From Sphingomonas aurantiaca (GTDB lineage Bacteria > Pseudomonadota > Alphaproteobacteria > Sphingomonadales > Sphingomonadaceae), in NCBI RefSeq assembly GCF_003050705.1, contig NZ_QAOG01000004.1, positions 248,001 through 312,000 on the forward strand: DNA of 64,000 nucleotides, written 5' to 3'. Under the pieces are notes generated by a model. It made no database searches and was not told the DNA's origin. It was given only the letters and a program-made list of their open reading frames with translations. Below are positions 35,969 through 45,313 of this stretch, piece after piece. Each line of letters starts with the position of its first letter. The first letter of the stretch is position 1. The position numbers were made by a program, and so were the translations under genes.

Positions 35969-36748
35969 TCAGGCGAAGATCGCGACGCTCTGCATCTGTT
36001 CGGCGACGGGCGTGCCGTCCGCGTTCCAGATCGCCATCTGCTGGCTCGAGCTTCCCTCGCGCGTATAGTCGGTGGTCGCGCGGAGCAGCCACCAGCCGTC
36101 GCGCGTCACCGGCTGCGGGCCGAGGATGTTGAGCAGCCACGTCATCGAACTCAGCGGGGCAGGGCCGCCGAGCAGCTTGAGCGCGGCGGGCGGCAGGCAA
36201 TCCGCGATCGCGATCAGCTCGACCATCGGATCGAGCCCGTCGCGCTCCGCCAACCGCGCCCAGCGCAGCCATTCGGACGGCCCGACGCCGTCGTCGCGGC
36301 GGTCGAGCAGGTCGAAGTTGCGCGAGAACGCGACCGCGCTGTGACCGCGAAACGTCTGCGTGTCCGGCCCCGGCATGGGAAAGTCGGGCGCGCCGCCGGT
36401 CTGGTGATCGACGCGCGAGGCGACCGCGCCCATGAACACGAACGTCGCCCGCAGCCCGAGCCCCGCCGCGCTCTCGACGTCGACCTCGACGAACGCGGCA
36501 TTGCGCCCGCGCCGCAGTCGTCGCGCGCGGAGCGTGATCTCGCCCGACAGCGGCCCGATGAACGACACCTGCGCGGATCGCAGCGGCGGCAGGTCGATGT
36601 CCGAAATCTGCGCGGCGTGGAGCGCGAGCGCGGCGGAAAAACCACCATAGGCGGTGCGCCCTTGCGTCCAATTCTCCGGCACCGTCCCGCGCCAACCGCC
36701 CTCGATCGGCTCCAAGGCGTCGATCGCCTGTTTGAGACTGGTCATCAT
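35969..36748 (-). CDS. Acyl-CoA thioesterase (TesB-like double hotdog)
   Basis: 259 aa from ATG 36748 (MMTSLKQAIDALEPI) with AAAGGA upstream. N-terminal hotdog with the family pattern GWRGTVPENWTQGRTAYGGF and a C-terminal hotdog including TDYTREGSSSQQMAIWNADG. It would hydrolyse acyl-CoAs. The gene is 17 bases downstream of an acyl-CoA synthetase gene, so both probably belong to one operon. A half REP (TCGTCAGGATGACGG) lies at the junction. The frame upstream of 36748 is antisense-like noise over the synthetase gene. Confidence 0.85.
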   Translation of the reverse strand: MMTSLKQAIDALEPIEGGWRGTVPENWTQGRTAYGGFSAALALHAAQISDIDLPPLRSAQVSFIGPLSGEITLRARRLRRGRNAAFVEVDVESAAGLGLRATFVFMGAVASRVDHQTGGAPDFPMPGPDTQTFRGHSAVAFSRNFDLLDRRDDGVGPSEWLRWARLAERDGLDPMVELIAIADCLPPAALKLLGGPAPLSSMTWLLNILGPQPVTRDGWWLLRATTDYTREGSSSQQMAIWNADGTPVAEQMQSVAIFA

Positions 36749-36765
36749 GGTCCTTTCATCCTTCG

Positions 36766-38349
36766 TCAGGATGACGGGGGTGTAGACGCGAGGGTGTCGC
36801 GCAGTTCGCGTTTGAGGACCTTCCCGATCGCGCTGCGGGGCAGTTCGTCGGCGACATGGAGTGCGGCCAAGCGCTGCGTCTTGCCGAGTTGCGCGTTCGC
36901 CCAGGCCAGGATCGTCGCCGCCTCGTCGGTCGCACCGGCCCGCGGCACGTAGAAGCCGACCGGCGTCTCGCCCCACGCCTCGGACGGCACACCGATCACC
37001 GCGCAGTCCGCAACCGCCGGGTGCTGCGCCAACACCGCCTCGAGGTCCGACGGATAGACGTTGAACCCGCCCGAGATGATCAGGTCCTTCTTGCGATCCA
37101 TCAGCGTCAGGAACCCGTCCGCGTCGAACCGGCCGATGTCGCCGTGGCGAATGTAGCGGTTGCCGTCCGCGTCGTGCCATTCGGCATCGCGCGTCGCCTG
37201 CGAGCGCCCGTGATAGCCGTTCATCATCGCCGGGCTGCGACCGACGACTTCGCCCATCTCGCCCGGCGCTACTTCTACGCCGTCGTCGTCGATCAGGCGG
37301 ATTTCGTGACCGGGCATCGGCAGGCCGACGGTGTGCAGCTTGGTCGGATTGGCGGTGGCGTTCAGCGCGCAGCTCGCGCCGCCCTCAGTCATGCCGTAGA
37401 ATTCGACGAGCACGCCCGGCCAACGCGCGACGACGTCGGCCTTCAGCGCGGCGGAGAAGGGCGCGCTGGTGCTGGTCTTGAAGCGGAACGCCGACAGGTC
37501 GAAGTCGTCGAAACCGGGGAGTGCCATGATCCGCTGATACTGCACCGGCACCAGCATCGTGTGCGTCGCACGGTAGCGCTGCGCCAGTTCGAGATACGCG
37601 CGCGCGTCGAATTTCCCCATCAGCACGACGGTGCCGCCCCAGCCCAGAGTTGGCAGGAAGCTGACCAACGTGGTGTTCGAATACAGCGGCGTGGCGATCA
37701 TCGTGACCGCGGTATCGAAGCCCGCGGCGGTGTTGCGCGCGATATGCGCCCAGCGCATTGCGTGGCTCTGGACGATGCCCTTGGGCGTGCCGGTAGTGCC
37801 TGACGAGTAGATGATGTTGAACGCATCGTCCGGAGTAATTGGGACAGGGATGGGCTTGGCGCCATCGGGAGCGAGCCATGAATCAAAAGATTGTTCTCCC
37901 GCGAAGGCGAGAGTCCAGTCTGGGCTCCCGCCTTCGCGGGAGAACAAGACCGCGCGCGCGGTAAGATGCTGGCCTTCCAGCGCGCGCGCATTCTCCGCAT
38001 CGAGGAACACGATTGGCGCGCCACTATCGGCGATCATCGCGGTGATCGCCGCAGGCGTGGCGGACGGCGCGATCGGCGTCGCGACGCAACCGGCGCGTAC
38101 CGTACCAAGGAATGCGGCGGCATACTCGGTCGTCGGCGCGGCGACGATTGCCACGGCCGTGCCCGGCGCCACGCCATCGCGTTGCAGGGCCGCCGCGACC
38201 CGGTCCATCATCGCATCGAGCATCCGATAGTCGATGCCACCCTTGGCGTCGGCTACCGCGACACGGTCGCCGCGTTCGAGCGCGTGGGCGCGGATCAAAT
38301 CGGGCAGGGTGGCGAAGCCCGTGGCGAGCATGTCTGCGGCGGTCGTCAT
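36766..38349 (-). CDS. AMP-dependent acyl-CoA synthetase
   Basis: 527 aa. ANL-superfamily ligase that activates a carboxylic acid with ATP and CoA. The P-loop-like motif is IIYSSGTTGTPKGIVQSH, followed by the aromatic/GATE motif EFYGMTEGGAS, the RHGDIGRFDADGFL hinge region and the C-terminal catalytic Lys in LPRSAIGKVLKREL. Residues about 135-153 (FSREGGSPDWTLAFAGEQ) are encoded by an embedded REP-like repeat in the N-terminal domain. Substrate not determinable; context suggests fatty or aromatic acids. Confidence 0.92.
   Translation of the reverse strand: MTTAADMLATGFATLPDLIRAHALERGDRVAVADAKGGIDYRMLDAMMDRVAAALQRDGVAPGTAVAIVAAPTTEYAAAFLGTVRAGCVATPIAPSATPAAITAMIADSGAPIVFLDAENARALEGQHLTARAVLFSREGGSPDWTLAFAGEQSFDSWLAPDGAKPIPVPITPDDAFNIIYSSGTTGTPKGIVQSHAMRWAHIARNTAAGFDTAVTMIATPLYSNTTLVSFLPTLGWGGTVVLMGKFDARAYLELAQRYRATHTMLVPVQYQRIMALPGFDDFDLSAFRFKTSTSAPFSAALKADVVARWPGVLVEFYGMTEGGASCALNATANPTKLHTVGLPMPGHEIRLIDDDGVEVAPGEMGEVVGRSPAMMNGYHGRSQATRDAEWHDADGNRYIRHGDIGRFDADGFLTLMDRKKDLIISGGFNVYPSDLEAVLAQHPAVADCAVIGVPSEAWGETPVGFYVPRAGATDEAATILAWANAQLGKTQRLAALHVADELPRSAIGKVLKRELRDTLASTPPSS
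37891..37947. repeat. 57-bp REP-like repeat in frame inside the acyl-CoA synthetase gene
   Basis: Arms TTGTTCTCCCGCGAAGGCG and CGCCTTCGCGGGAGAACAA surround AGTCCAGTCTGGGCTCC-like centre. It has a 57-base twin at 61444-61500 in intergenic DNA that differs at only five positions. Its length is 19 codons, so it does not disturb the frame. Confidence 0.85.
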
Positions 38350-38384
38350 CGCTGCATCGCTAGGCGAACGCCACGGGCAATGCC

Positions 38385-38393
38385 ATACGGTAT
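38385..38393. promoter_or_regulatory. Small palindrome between divergent synthetase and GST genes
   Basis: ATACGGTAT, 36-44 bases before the synthetase start, in the 73-base divergent gap. It resembles the ATACGCGGTAT near 42731 before the acyl-CoA dehydrogenase gene, though with a different centre. A possible regulator site; weak. Confidence 0.25.
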
Positions 38394-38422
38394 ATTCGAA
38401 AAACGAAGCCGAGGAGATGCCG

Positions 38423-39037
38423 ATGCTGTTCTACGATAGCGCGCTGCCCGCGCCCAACCCGCGCCGCGTCCGCATCTTCCTCGCCGAAAAGCATGTCCGA
38501 GTGCCGATGGCGCAGATCTCGATCCCCAAGGCCGAGCACAAGTCGGACGCGTTCCTGTCGGTCAACGCGCTTGGCCAGACGCCCGCGCTGGCGTTCGACG
38601 ATGGTCGCGTGCTGACCGAAAGCGTCGCGATCTGCCGCTATTTCGAGGTGCTGCACCCAGAGCCACCGATGTTCGGGCATGGCGCACACAACATCGCCGA
38701 GATCGACATGTGGACCCGGCGGATCGAATTGCGGCTGATGACCCCGCTGTCGATGGTCTGGCAACATACGCATCCCTGGACCGCGCGAATCGTGAGGCCA
38801 CAATATACCGAATTCGGCGAGAGCCAGCGGCCGCGCGTGCGGGCCGCGATGGCGGAGTTCAATTCGGCGCTCGACGGTCGCGACTGGCTCGATGGCGAAC
38901 GCTACACGATTGCCGACATCGTCCTGCTGACGACGATCGATTTTGCGACGTTTGTGGGTGTGCCGATGCCCGAGGAACTGACGCATTTGCGCGCTTGGCA
39001 TGCGCGGGTCTCTACGCGGCCGAGCGCTGCCGCGTAG
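38423..39037 (+). CDS. Glutathione S-transferase family protein
   Basis: 204 aa from ATG 38423 (MLFYDSALPAPNPRRVRIFL). GAGGAG ends 6 bases upstream, so I prefer this to ATG 38417, which would be too close to it. The N-terminal thioredoxin fold has the cis-Pro and glutathione-binding region NALGQTPALAFDDGRVLTESVAI; the C-terminal domain is all-helical. Probably a detoxification or catabolic GST; it shares a divergent promoter region with the acyl-CoA synthetase gene. Confidence 0.92.
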   Translation: MLFYDSALPAPNPRRVRIFLAEKHVRVPMAQISIPKAEHKSDAFLSVNALGQTPALAFDDGRVLTESVAICRYFEVLHPEPPMFGHGAHNIAEIDMWTRRIELRLMTPLSMVWQHTHPWTARIVRPQYTEFGESQRPRVRAAMAEFNSALDGRDWLDGERYTIADIVLLTTIDFATFVGVPMPEELTHLRAWHARVSTRPSAAA

Positions 39038-39476
39038 TTGAGTTCCGGTCTGAATAGATCTGCTCGACCGTCGGCCATCGCGGCGAGGGGCTTGTCGACG
39101 CCAGGCAACGGTCGAGCAGACGTTTTCAGGGTAAGTCGGCATTGCACGTAAAAGACGCTTTGCAACGCCGCGAATCTATGCGAGGGAACCCGCATACCCG
39201 GTATTCAGATTGCCCGGATGGTCCGTTGACCCAGAGAATGCGGACAAGTTCCCGGCCACGACGTTGGAGAGGGGATAAGGCGGAAGAGCGACCCGAAAGA
39301 GGACGCATCTTCCGCCGTCCTTCTCACGATCCCCGGTCATACCATTAAATTCACGAAACCGAGCTGTGCGGCGGCAATTGCGGTGCATCATGATCTGTGA
39401 TCGATGCAGCTTTCGCTTGTCTGGTACGTCCCGCGTGGCCTAGCGTAAGGCCTGTTTCGATTTCGAGGTATCGCCG
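39038..39476. other. Intergenic region with two inverted repeats
   Basis: 439 bases without a gene. It holds a 13-bp perfect inverted repeat, TCTGCTCGACCGT (39059-39071) and ACGGTCGAGCAGA (39108-39120), followed by CGTTTT, plausible as a GST-gene terminator. It also holds a 9-bp inverted repeat, GGCGGAAGA (39279-39287) and TCTTCCGCC (39308-39316), followed by a pyrimidine-rich stretch. Either could instead be a small RNA; no coding signal is seen. Confidence 0.5.
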
Positions 39477-40781
39477 GTGGCCATAGCGTATCAGTCCCAT
39501 CCCGAGATCGCCGACACGCTGGCGATGAAGCGACGGGGCCTGACGCTCGCGCTGCTCACCTTCACGTACTTCTTCAGCTATATGGACCGCCAGATCCTCG
39601 CGATCCTGCTCGAGCGGATCAAGGCGGACCTGGTGTTGACCGATACGCAGCTCGGATTGCTGTCGGGGCTGGTGTTCGCGATCTTCTACGCGACGCTCGG
39701 CATCCCGGTCGCGCGGCTGGCAGATCGGACGAATCGGCGCAACATCATCGCCGCCAGCCTGACGGTCTGGAGCGCGATGACCGCGCTGTGCGGGCTTGCG
39801 CAGAACTTCACGCAGCTGATGCTGTTCCGGATCGGTGTCGGCATCGGCGAGGCCGGATCGAGTCCGCCCAGCCATTCAATCATTGCCGACCTCTATCCGC
39901 CCGAGAAGCGTGCGAGTGCGATGGCGGTCTATTCGCTCGGCGTCGTGCTCGGCGCGGGCTTCGGCACGCTGATCGGCGGCGTCGTGGCGCACTCCTACGG
40001 GTGGCGGATCGCGATGATGACCGTCGGGCTGCCGGGGATCGTGCTCGCCATTCTCGTCCGGCTGTTCATGGTCGAACCGCGCCGCGGATTGTCCGACGCC
40101 GCGCGCGCGGCCGAGGCGACGCCGATGCCGAGCGTCGGCCAGGGCTTCGCGTCGATGTGGGCGAGCGCACCGGCGCGGCATCTGGTGGTCGGCGTGACGC
40201 TCACCTCGATGATCGGCTATGCGCTGACGGGGTGGGGGCCAAGCTATATGCAGCGGTCGCTCGGCGTGTCGATGCTCGATATCTCGCGCTATATCGCGTT
40301 GCCGGGGGCGTTGTTCGGCGCGGTATCAGCGCTGGCCGGCGGCAAGATCGCCGATATGCTCGCCAAGCGCCACGGGCTGCATGTCCAGGCCTGGGTGGTG
40401 CTGGCGATGAAGGGGCTCTCGCTGCCGTTCGCGCTCGCTTTCTACCTGATCGACGCGCCGGCGATCGCGATCGGCAGCTATTTCGTGTCGCTGATCTTTG
40501 CGAATTCGTACCTCGGGCCGAGCTTTGCGCTGATCCAGCACCTAGCGCCGTTGCAGATCCGCGCGATGTGGGCGGCGATCACGCTGCTCGTCATCAACCT
40601 GATCGGGCTGGGGCTGGGGCCGACGATGGTCGGCTGGCTCAGCGACCTGTTGAAGCCCGGGTTCGGCGAGGATTCGCTGCGCTATGCGCTGGTGATCATC
40701 GCGCTGATGACGCCCTGGGCGCTGTTTCATTACTGGCGCGCTGGGGTTCTGCTGAAGCGGGCGGAGGATGCGGTCAGGTAA
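39477..40781 (+). CDS. MFS transporter (spinster-like)
   Basis: 434 aa from GTG 39477; ATG 39525 (MKRRGLTLALLTFTYFFSY) is an alternative start just before the first helix. Twelve membrane segments. YFFSYMDRQILAILLERIK and GIPVARLADRTNRRNIIAAS are typical of the spinster-like group often found in sphingomonad catabolic regions. Substrate unknown; the setting suggests uptake of an organic acid or lipid-like compound. Confidence 0.9.
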   Translation: MAIAYQSHPEIADTLAMKRRGLTLALLTFTYFFSYMDRQILAILLERIKADLVLTDTQLGLLSGLVFAIFYATLGIPVARLADRTNRRNIIAASLTVWSAMTALCGLAQNFTQLMLFRIGVGIGEAGSSPPSHSIIADLYPPEKRASAMAVYSLGVVLGAGFGTLIGGVVAHSYGWRIAMMTVGLPGIVLAILVRLFMVEPRRGLSDAARAAEATPMPSVGQGFASMWASAPARHLVVGVTLTSMIGYALTGWGPSYMQRSLGVSMLDISRYIALPGALFGAVSALAGGKIADMLAKRHGLHVQAWVVLAMKGLSLPFALAFYLIDAPAIAIGSYFVSLIFANSYLGPSFALIQHLAPLQIRAMWAAITLLVINLIGLGLGPTMVGWLSDLLKPGFGEDSLRYALVIIALMTPWALFHYWRAGVLLKRAEDAVR

Positions 40782-40831
40782 GCGCGCCGTCGTCGTGGTG
40801 ACGTTGGGGTATCGCGAGGTCGGCGTTCGGA

Positions 40832-40861
40832 ACCCTGGATCCTGACTTTCGTCAGGATGAC
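40832..40861. repeat. Half REP element (CCTGACGAAAGTCAGG family)
   Basis: ACCCTGGATCCTGACTTTCG followed by TCAGGATGACG, one arm with its internal hairpin. It matches the right arm of the pair at 61661-61740. Located just after the MFS gene. Confidence 0.6.
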
Positions 40862-40901
40862 GGAAAAAAGGGGGTGGCGCTGCGGGACGGGGCGCTTTGC
40901 G

Positions 40902-41282
40902 TCAGTGCGGCGCGGCGGCTGGCCCGTCCAGTATCCACGCGAGCGCGGTCGCGCGGTCGTCGAACACCGCCATGTCGTCGCGGACCGAGGCGATCCGCTT
41001 GACCTGCAGGCGTGCGAGCTTGCCTTCGGTGTAGAGCGCCACCTTGCGCGATTTGAGCGGCATCGACACTGCGACGCGTTGCAGCATCGCAATCACCTCC
41101 TGCGGCTGGATCGCGGACTTGGAAAAGTTGCACAGCAGCAGGTGGCGCTTGCCGGTGGCCAGCACGCGCCGCGCCTCGCGGTCCAGGTCGCGCAGGAAAT
41201 CCTCGACATGCGGGATCGTCCAGAAGCCCGATGCCTCGACCTCGATGATGCCCGTGTCGAGATCGGTCGTGATACTATGCAT
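40902..41282 (-). CDS. STAS-domain-like small protein
   Basis: 126 aa. The alternating pattern MHSITTDLDTGIIEVEASGF, WTIPHVEDFLRDLDREAR, GKRHLLLCNFSKSAIQPQEV and SRKVALYTEGKLARLQVKRI fits the beta-alpha STAS/SpoIIAA-like fold used by anti-sigma antagonists and related regulators. No phospho-acceptor Ser can be assigned with confidence. Similar single-domain proteins are frequent in sphingomonads. Monocistronic. Confidence 0.65.
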   Translation of the reverse strand: MHSITTDLDTGIIEVEASGFWTIPHVEDFLRDLDREARRVLATGKRHLLLCNFSKSAIQPQEVIAMLQRVAVSMPLKSRKVALYTEGKLARLQVKRIASVRDDMAVFDDRATALAWILDGPAAAPH

Positions 41283-41382
41283 GGCGCCCTCCGTGGAGCG
41301 CCGGGATCGGCGGCAAGCCGTTAATGCGGCGTAACCAATCCGATCCGGCTGCGAACGTGCGCCGATCTGGGTTGGTCGCGCT

Positions 41383-42627
41383 TTACGCCTTGGCCACCTG
41401 ATCGTCGAACAGCCCGAACATCAGCGTCGAGGCATACATCGCCACCGCGCGCTCGCGCGGCATCGTCGAGGCCCATTTGCGCATGTCGAACGCCGCGTTC
41501 TGGAGCGCCATCAACGCCTGCGCCGCGATCAGTGCATCGACCGCGCGGATCGAACCTTCGCCGATCCCGTCCATCATCATGCCCGCATAGCGCCGCGCGA
41601 TCCCGTTCGACCGATCGACCATCGCGTTGCGCACGCCGACGGGTAGCCCGCTGAGTGCGGTGGTGCGCAACAGCGGCCCGCGCTCGGCGAACTGCACGTC
41701 GAGCAGAGTCGCGACCGTGCTCGACAGCTTGTGCCAGTAACTCCCGCCCTCGGCCTCGCCACGGCTCTGCGCATCGGCGATCGTGTCGAAGCTGCGCTGG
41801 TAGCAGGCGATGACCAGGTCGTCCTTGGCATCGAGATGATGGTAGAAGCTGCCCTTGGTCACGTTCAGCTCGGATGCGATCTTCTGCACCGACGCGCCGC
41901 GATAGCCGAGTTCGTTGATCAGCCGGGTGGCGGCCAGCAGGAACGCCTCGCGACCCGGCTCCGCCTCGTCATGGCTGAGGTCGAGCAGCGTCGGCGACCA
42001 TTTGGCGGCCCTGCCCGCGATGCCGTGCGCGAACACGTCCATTAGCCGCTCCTCGACGCGGCCATATTGGTCAGGCTCGTAGCGGGTCAGCCAGATCGGC
42101 AGCCAGAACGTGTTCTCGAGCAACACGTGCGCGCGCGCGCCGTTGAGATCGGTCTGCGCGCGCGACGACGCCGGTCCCCAGAGCAGCCGCGTCCGCCGGA
42201 ACACCTCGCGCCAGCCCGCCATCAGCCGGCCGCGCATCGGTTCCTCCGTTGCGCGCAGATCGGACAGGACCGCGAACGCCTTCTCCTCGCCGCGCTGGAT
42301 CCGGTTCAGCCGATCCATGTTGAGCGCGAGATAGCGGCGGACGCGTGCCTCGGGCGTCGCCTCTTCCATCGCCACATCGAGCATCGCGATCAGGGATTCG
42401 AGCGTGTTCTCGAACGCCGCCGCCGCGAGGTCTTCCTTGCGCTTGAAATAATAGGTAACGCTCGTCGTGTTGAGCCCGACGCGCCGCGCCACGTCCGCGA
42501 ACGTCATGCCCTTGGCACTCTGCTCGTTGATCGCTTCTGCCGCCGCGGCGAGGATCGCATCACGCTTCGCACGGAAGCGCTTGGTACCCTGTTCGCTCTC
42601 GTCGCTGGCCTCTGCCGGAACCTTCAT
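41383..42627 (-). CDS. Transcriptional regulator with two TetR domains
   Basis: 414 aa, about double the usual TetR size. First HTH at about residues 22-65 (FADVARRVGLNTTSVTYYF); second at about 230-275 (ASVQKIASELNVTKGSFYHH). Each is followed by a ligand-binding helical domain. It is divergent from the acyl-CoA dehydrogenase gene and probably controls that cluster in response to a CoA ester or acid, which is inference. One polypeptide may bind as an internal dimer. Confidence 0.88.
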   Translation of the reverse strand: MKVPAEASDESEQGTKRFRAKRDAILAAAAEAINEQSAKGMTFADVARRVGLNTTSVTYYFKRKEDLAAAAFENTLESLIAMLDVAMEEATPEARVRRYLALNMDRLNRIQRGEEKAFAVLSDLRATEEPMRGRLMAGWREVFRRTRLLWGPASSRAQTDLNGARAHVLLENTFWLPIWLTRYEPDQYGRVEERLMDVFAHGIAGRAAKWSPTLLDLSHDEAEPGREAFLLAATRLINELGYRGASVQKIASELNVTKGSFYHHLDAKDDLVIACYQRSFDTIADAQSRGEAEGGSYWHKLSSTVATLLDVQFAERGPLLRTTALSGLPVGVRNAMVDRSNGIARRYAGMMMDGIGEGSIRAVDALIAAQALMALQNAAFDMRKWASTMPRERAVAMYASTLMFGLFDDQVAKA

Positions 42628-42724
42628 CGAAACACCCTAACAGCTTCGATTTGAAGATACAGTGCTTTTTAGGCGCTTTCAGGGCGGACTTGAAAACATG
42701 CTTTCGGGGGCCCTCCACACGCTT

Positions 42725-42741
42725 TACCGAATACGCGGTAT
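42725..42741. promoter_or_regulatory. Palindrome upstream of the acyl-CoA dehydrogenase gene
   Basis: TACCG-AATACG-CGGTA at 42725-42740, containing ATACGCGGTAT (42731-42741). It lies in the 156-base gap between the double-TetR regulator gene and the acyl-CoA dehydrogenase gene and is the best candidate operator there. Confidence 0.35.
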
Positions 42742-42783
42742 GGTTTAACCCGCCTCCAAAGCGATGACGAATGGAGAGCCCGC

Positions 42784-44067
42784 ATGGATTTCAGCCTCAC
42801 CGAACGAGAGACGTATTTCCGGGATCGGGTGCGCGATTTCATCGACCAGAACATCCGCCCGCGCCAGGCCGATTACGACGCGCAGGAGCATGAGGGAGAG
42901 CGCTGGAAGGTGCTCCCGGTGATCGAGGAGATGAAGGAGAAGGCCAAGGCGGCAGGGCTCTGGAATTTCTTCATGCCGCCGCATTCCGGGCAGACGCATG
43001 TCGACGATTCGTTCGAGTTCGAGGGCACCCAGCTCACCAATCTCGAATATGCGTTATGCGCCGAGGAGATGGGCAAGATCGGCTGGGCGAGCGAATGCTT
43101 CAACTGTTCCGCGCCCGATACCGGCAACATGGAGGTGTTCCACCGCTATGGCACGCGTGCGCAGAAGGAGGCGTACCTTGGGCCGTTGATGCGCGGCGAG
43201 ATCCGGTCGGCGTTCCTGATGACCGAGCCGGCGGTGGCGTCGTCGGATGCGACCAACATCGAGACGTCGATGGTGCGGGACGGCGATCACTATGTGATCA
43301 ACGGGACGAAATGGTGGTCGAGCGGCGTCGGCGACCCGCGCTGCAAGATCGCGATCGTCATGGGCAAGACGTCGTTCGAGGGATCGCGCCATCAGCAGCA
43401 GAGCCAGATTCTCGTGCCGCTCGATACGCCCGGCGTAACGATCAAGCGGATGTTGTCGGTCTATGGCTATGACCACGCGCCGCACGGGCATGGCGAGGTC
43501 GTGCTCGAGAATGTCCGCGTACCGGTCGAGAACGTGCTGCTGGGCGAGGGCCGCGGGTTCGAGATCGCGCAGGGGCGGCTCGGGCCGGGCCGGATCCATC
43601 ACTGCATGCGCACGATTGGCGTCGCCGAGACCGCGATCGAGGCAATGGCCAAACGGCTGCTGACCCGCGTCGCATTTGGCAAGCGGATCGCCGATTTTTC
43701 GGTCTGGGAAGAACGCATCGCCACCGCGCGGATCGATATCGAGATGACCCGCCTGCTGTGCCTGAAGGCCGCGGACATGATGGACAAGGCGGGCAACAAG
43801 GCCGCGCAGCTCGAAATCTCGATGATCAAGGTGGCGGCGCCCAACATGGCGCTCAAGATCCTCGACGACGCGATCCAGGCGCATGGCGGCGGCGGCGTGT
43901 CGGGCGATTTCCGGCTGGCGCACGACTGGGCGGCGATGCGGACGCTGCGTTTTGCCGACGGTCCGGACGAGGTCCACAACCGCTCGATCGCGCGCAACGA
44001 GTTCGGGAAATACGGGGACTTCCGAAAGGGGGGCGTGTCGAGTGGGGATATCGGGGTGAGCCGGTAA
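42784..44067 (+). CDS. Acyl-CoA dehydrogenase
   Basis: 427 aa. FAD-dependent alpha,beta-dehydrogenase of acyl-CoAs. Landmarks: [19 protein letters not shown] (FAD/substrate-binding middle domain), [22 protein letters not shown] and the C-terminal [16 protein letters not shown]. It belongs to the longer ACAD10/11-like branch, which fits the kinase gene two positions downstream. GGAG lies 7 bases before the ATG. Divergent from the double-TetR gene. Confidence 0.93.
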   Translation: MDFSLTERETYFRDRVRDFIDQNIRPRQADYDAQEHEGERWKVLPVIEEMKEKAKAAGLWNFFMPPHSGQTHVDDSFEFEGTQLTNLEYALCAEEMGKIGWASECFNCSAPDTGNMEVFHRYGTRAQKEAYLGPLMRGEIRSAFLMTEPAVASSDATNIETSMVRDGDHYVINGTKWWSSGVGDPRCKIAIVMGKTSFEGSRHQQQSQILVPLDTPGVTIKRMLSVYGYDHAPHGHGEVVLENVRVPVENVLLGEGRGFEIAQGRLGPGRIHHCMRTIGVAETAIEAMAKRLLTRVAFGKRIADFSVWEERIATARIDIEMTRLLCLKAADMMDKAGNKAAQLEISMIKVAAPNMALKILDDAIQAHGGGGVSGDFRLAHDWAAMRTLRFADGPDEVHNRSIARNEFGKYGDFRKGGVSSGDIGVSR

Positions 44068-44108
44068 TTTCCCATTAGACCTGGGCCAAATTTCTCCCCT
44101 CCACGCCC

Positions 44109-44192
44109 GTCACCCCAGCGTAAGCTGGGGTATCCCAGTTGGCTGATGCCGCGACCCGGAACGGGGAGATCCCAGCTTTCGCTGGGATGACG
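44109..44192. repeat. REP pair (CCCAGCG-x-GCTGGG family)
   Basis: The left arm GTCACCCCAGCGTAAGCTGG and right arm CCAGCTTTCGCTGGGATGAC are inverted copies around a 40-base centre. Located between the acyl-CoA dehydrogenase and alcohol dehydrogenase genes. Confidence 0.8.
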
Positions 44193-44230
44193 GGTTGGGG
44201 GGGCTCACCTCAAAGAAGCGAAAGGCAGAC

Positions 44231-45313
44231 ATGAAAGCCGCCGTCCTTTTCGAAGCCAACACCCCGCTCAGCATCGAGGACGTGACCGTCTCGAAGCCCG
44301 GCCCGCGCGAAGTCCTGATCCGGACGATGGCGGTGGGCGTCTGCCGCTCGGACCTGCATTTCGTCGACGGCGCCTATCCGCATGCGATGCCGACGATCCC
44401 CGGCCATGAAGCGTGCGGTGTCGTCGAGGCGGTCGGCGACGAGGTCGGCATGGTCAAGGTCGGCGATCATGTCGTCACCTGCCTGTCGGCGTTTTGCGGC
44501 CACTGCGAATTCTGCGTCACCGGCCGTATGGCGCTGTGCATCGACAGTTCGGTGCGCCGTCCCAAGGGCGCGCCGCCGCGGCTGATGCTGGGCGACCGGC
44601 CGATCGCGCAGATGCTCAACCTGTCGGCCTATGCCGAGATGATGCTGGTCCACGAACATGCGTGCGTCGCGATCGACCGCGACATGCCGATGGACCGTGC
44701 GGCGCTGCTCGGTTGCGCGATCACCACCGGGGCGGGGGCGGTGTTCAACACCACCGACGTGACGCCGGGCGAGACGGTGTGCGTGGTCGGGTGCGGCGGG
44801 ATCGGCCTCGCGGCGGTCAATGCCGCAAAGATCGCGGGCGCGGGCAAGATCATCGCGCTCGACCCGGTGCCTGAAAAGCGCGCGATGGCGGAGAAGCTCG
44901 GCGCGACGCACAGCTTCGACGCGCTGTCCGATACGGCGGCGGACGAGGTCGTCGCGCTCACCAAGGGCGGCGTGCACCATGCGATCGAGGCGGTGGGGCG
45001 CGCGCAATCGGCGGCGACCGCGGTCAAGGTGCTCCGCCGCGGGGGCACCGCGACGATCCTGGGCATGATGCCGCTCGGCGAGAAGGTCGGGCTGTCTGCG
45101 ATGGATCTGCTGTCGGGCAAGAGGTTGCAGGGCGGGTTTATGGGCTCGAACCGGTTTCCGGTCGATATCCCGCGGCTCGTCGACTTCTACATGCGCGGGC
45201 TGCTGGATCTCGACACGATCATCGCCGACCGGATGCCGCTCGAGCGGATCAACGACGCGTTCGACGAGCTCCGGCGCGGCGATACGACGCGCAGCGTGAT
45301 CACCTTCTCGTGA
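44231..45313 (+). CDS. Zinc-dependent alcohol dehydrogenase (MDR family)
   Basis: 360 aa from ATG 44231 (MKAAVLFEANTPLSIED). Catalytic zinc ligands in GVCRSDLHF and PGHEACG; structural zinc cysteines in CGHCEFCVTGRMALC; NAD-binding motif VVGCGGIGLAAVNAAK. It oxidises an alcohol or reduces an aldehyde. Its stop overlaps the GTG of the kinase gene, so the two are co-translated in the catabolic operon. Confidence 0.93.
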   Translation: MKAAVLFEANTPLSIEDVTVSKPGPREVLIRTMAVGVCRSDLHFVDGAYPHAMPTIPGHEACGVVEAVGDEVGMVKVGDHVVTCLSAFCGHCEFCVTGRMALCIDSSVRRPKGAPPRLMLGDRPIAQMLNLSAYAEMMLVHEHACVAIDRDMPMDRAALLGCAITTGAGAVFNTTDVTPGETVCVVGCGGIGLAAVNAAKIAGAGKIIALDPVPEKRAMAEKLGATHSFDALSDTAADEVVALTKGGVHHAIEAVGRAQSAATAVKVLRRGGTATILGMMPLGEKVGLSAMDLLSGKRLQGGFMGSNRFPVDIPRLVDFYMRGLLDLDTIIADRMPLERINDAFDELRRGDTTRSVITFS

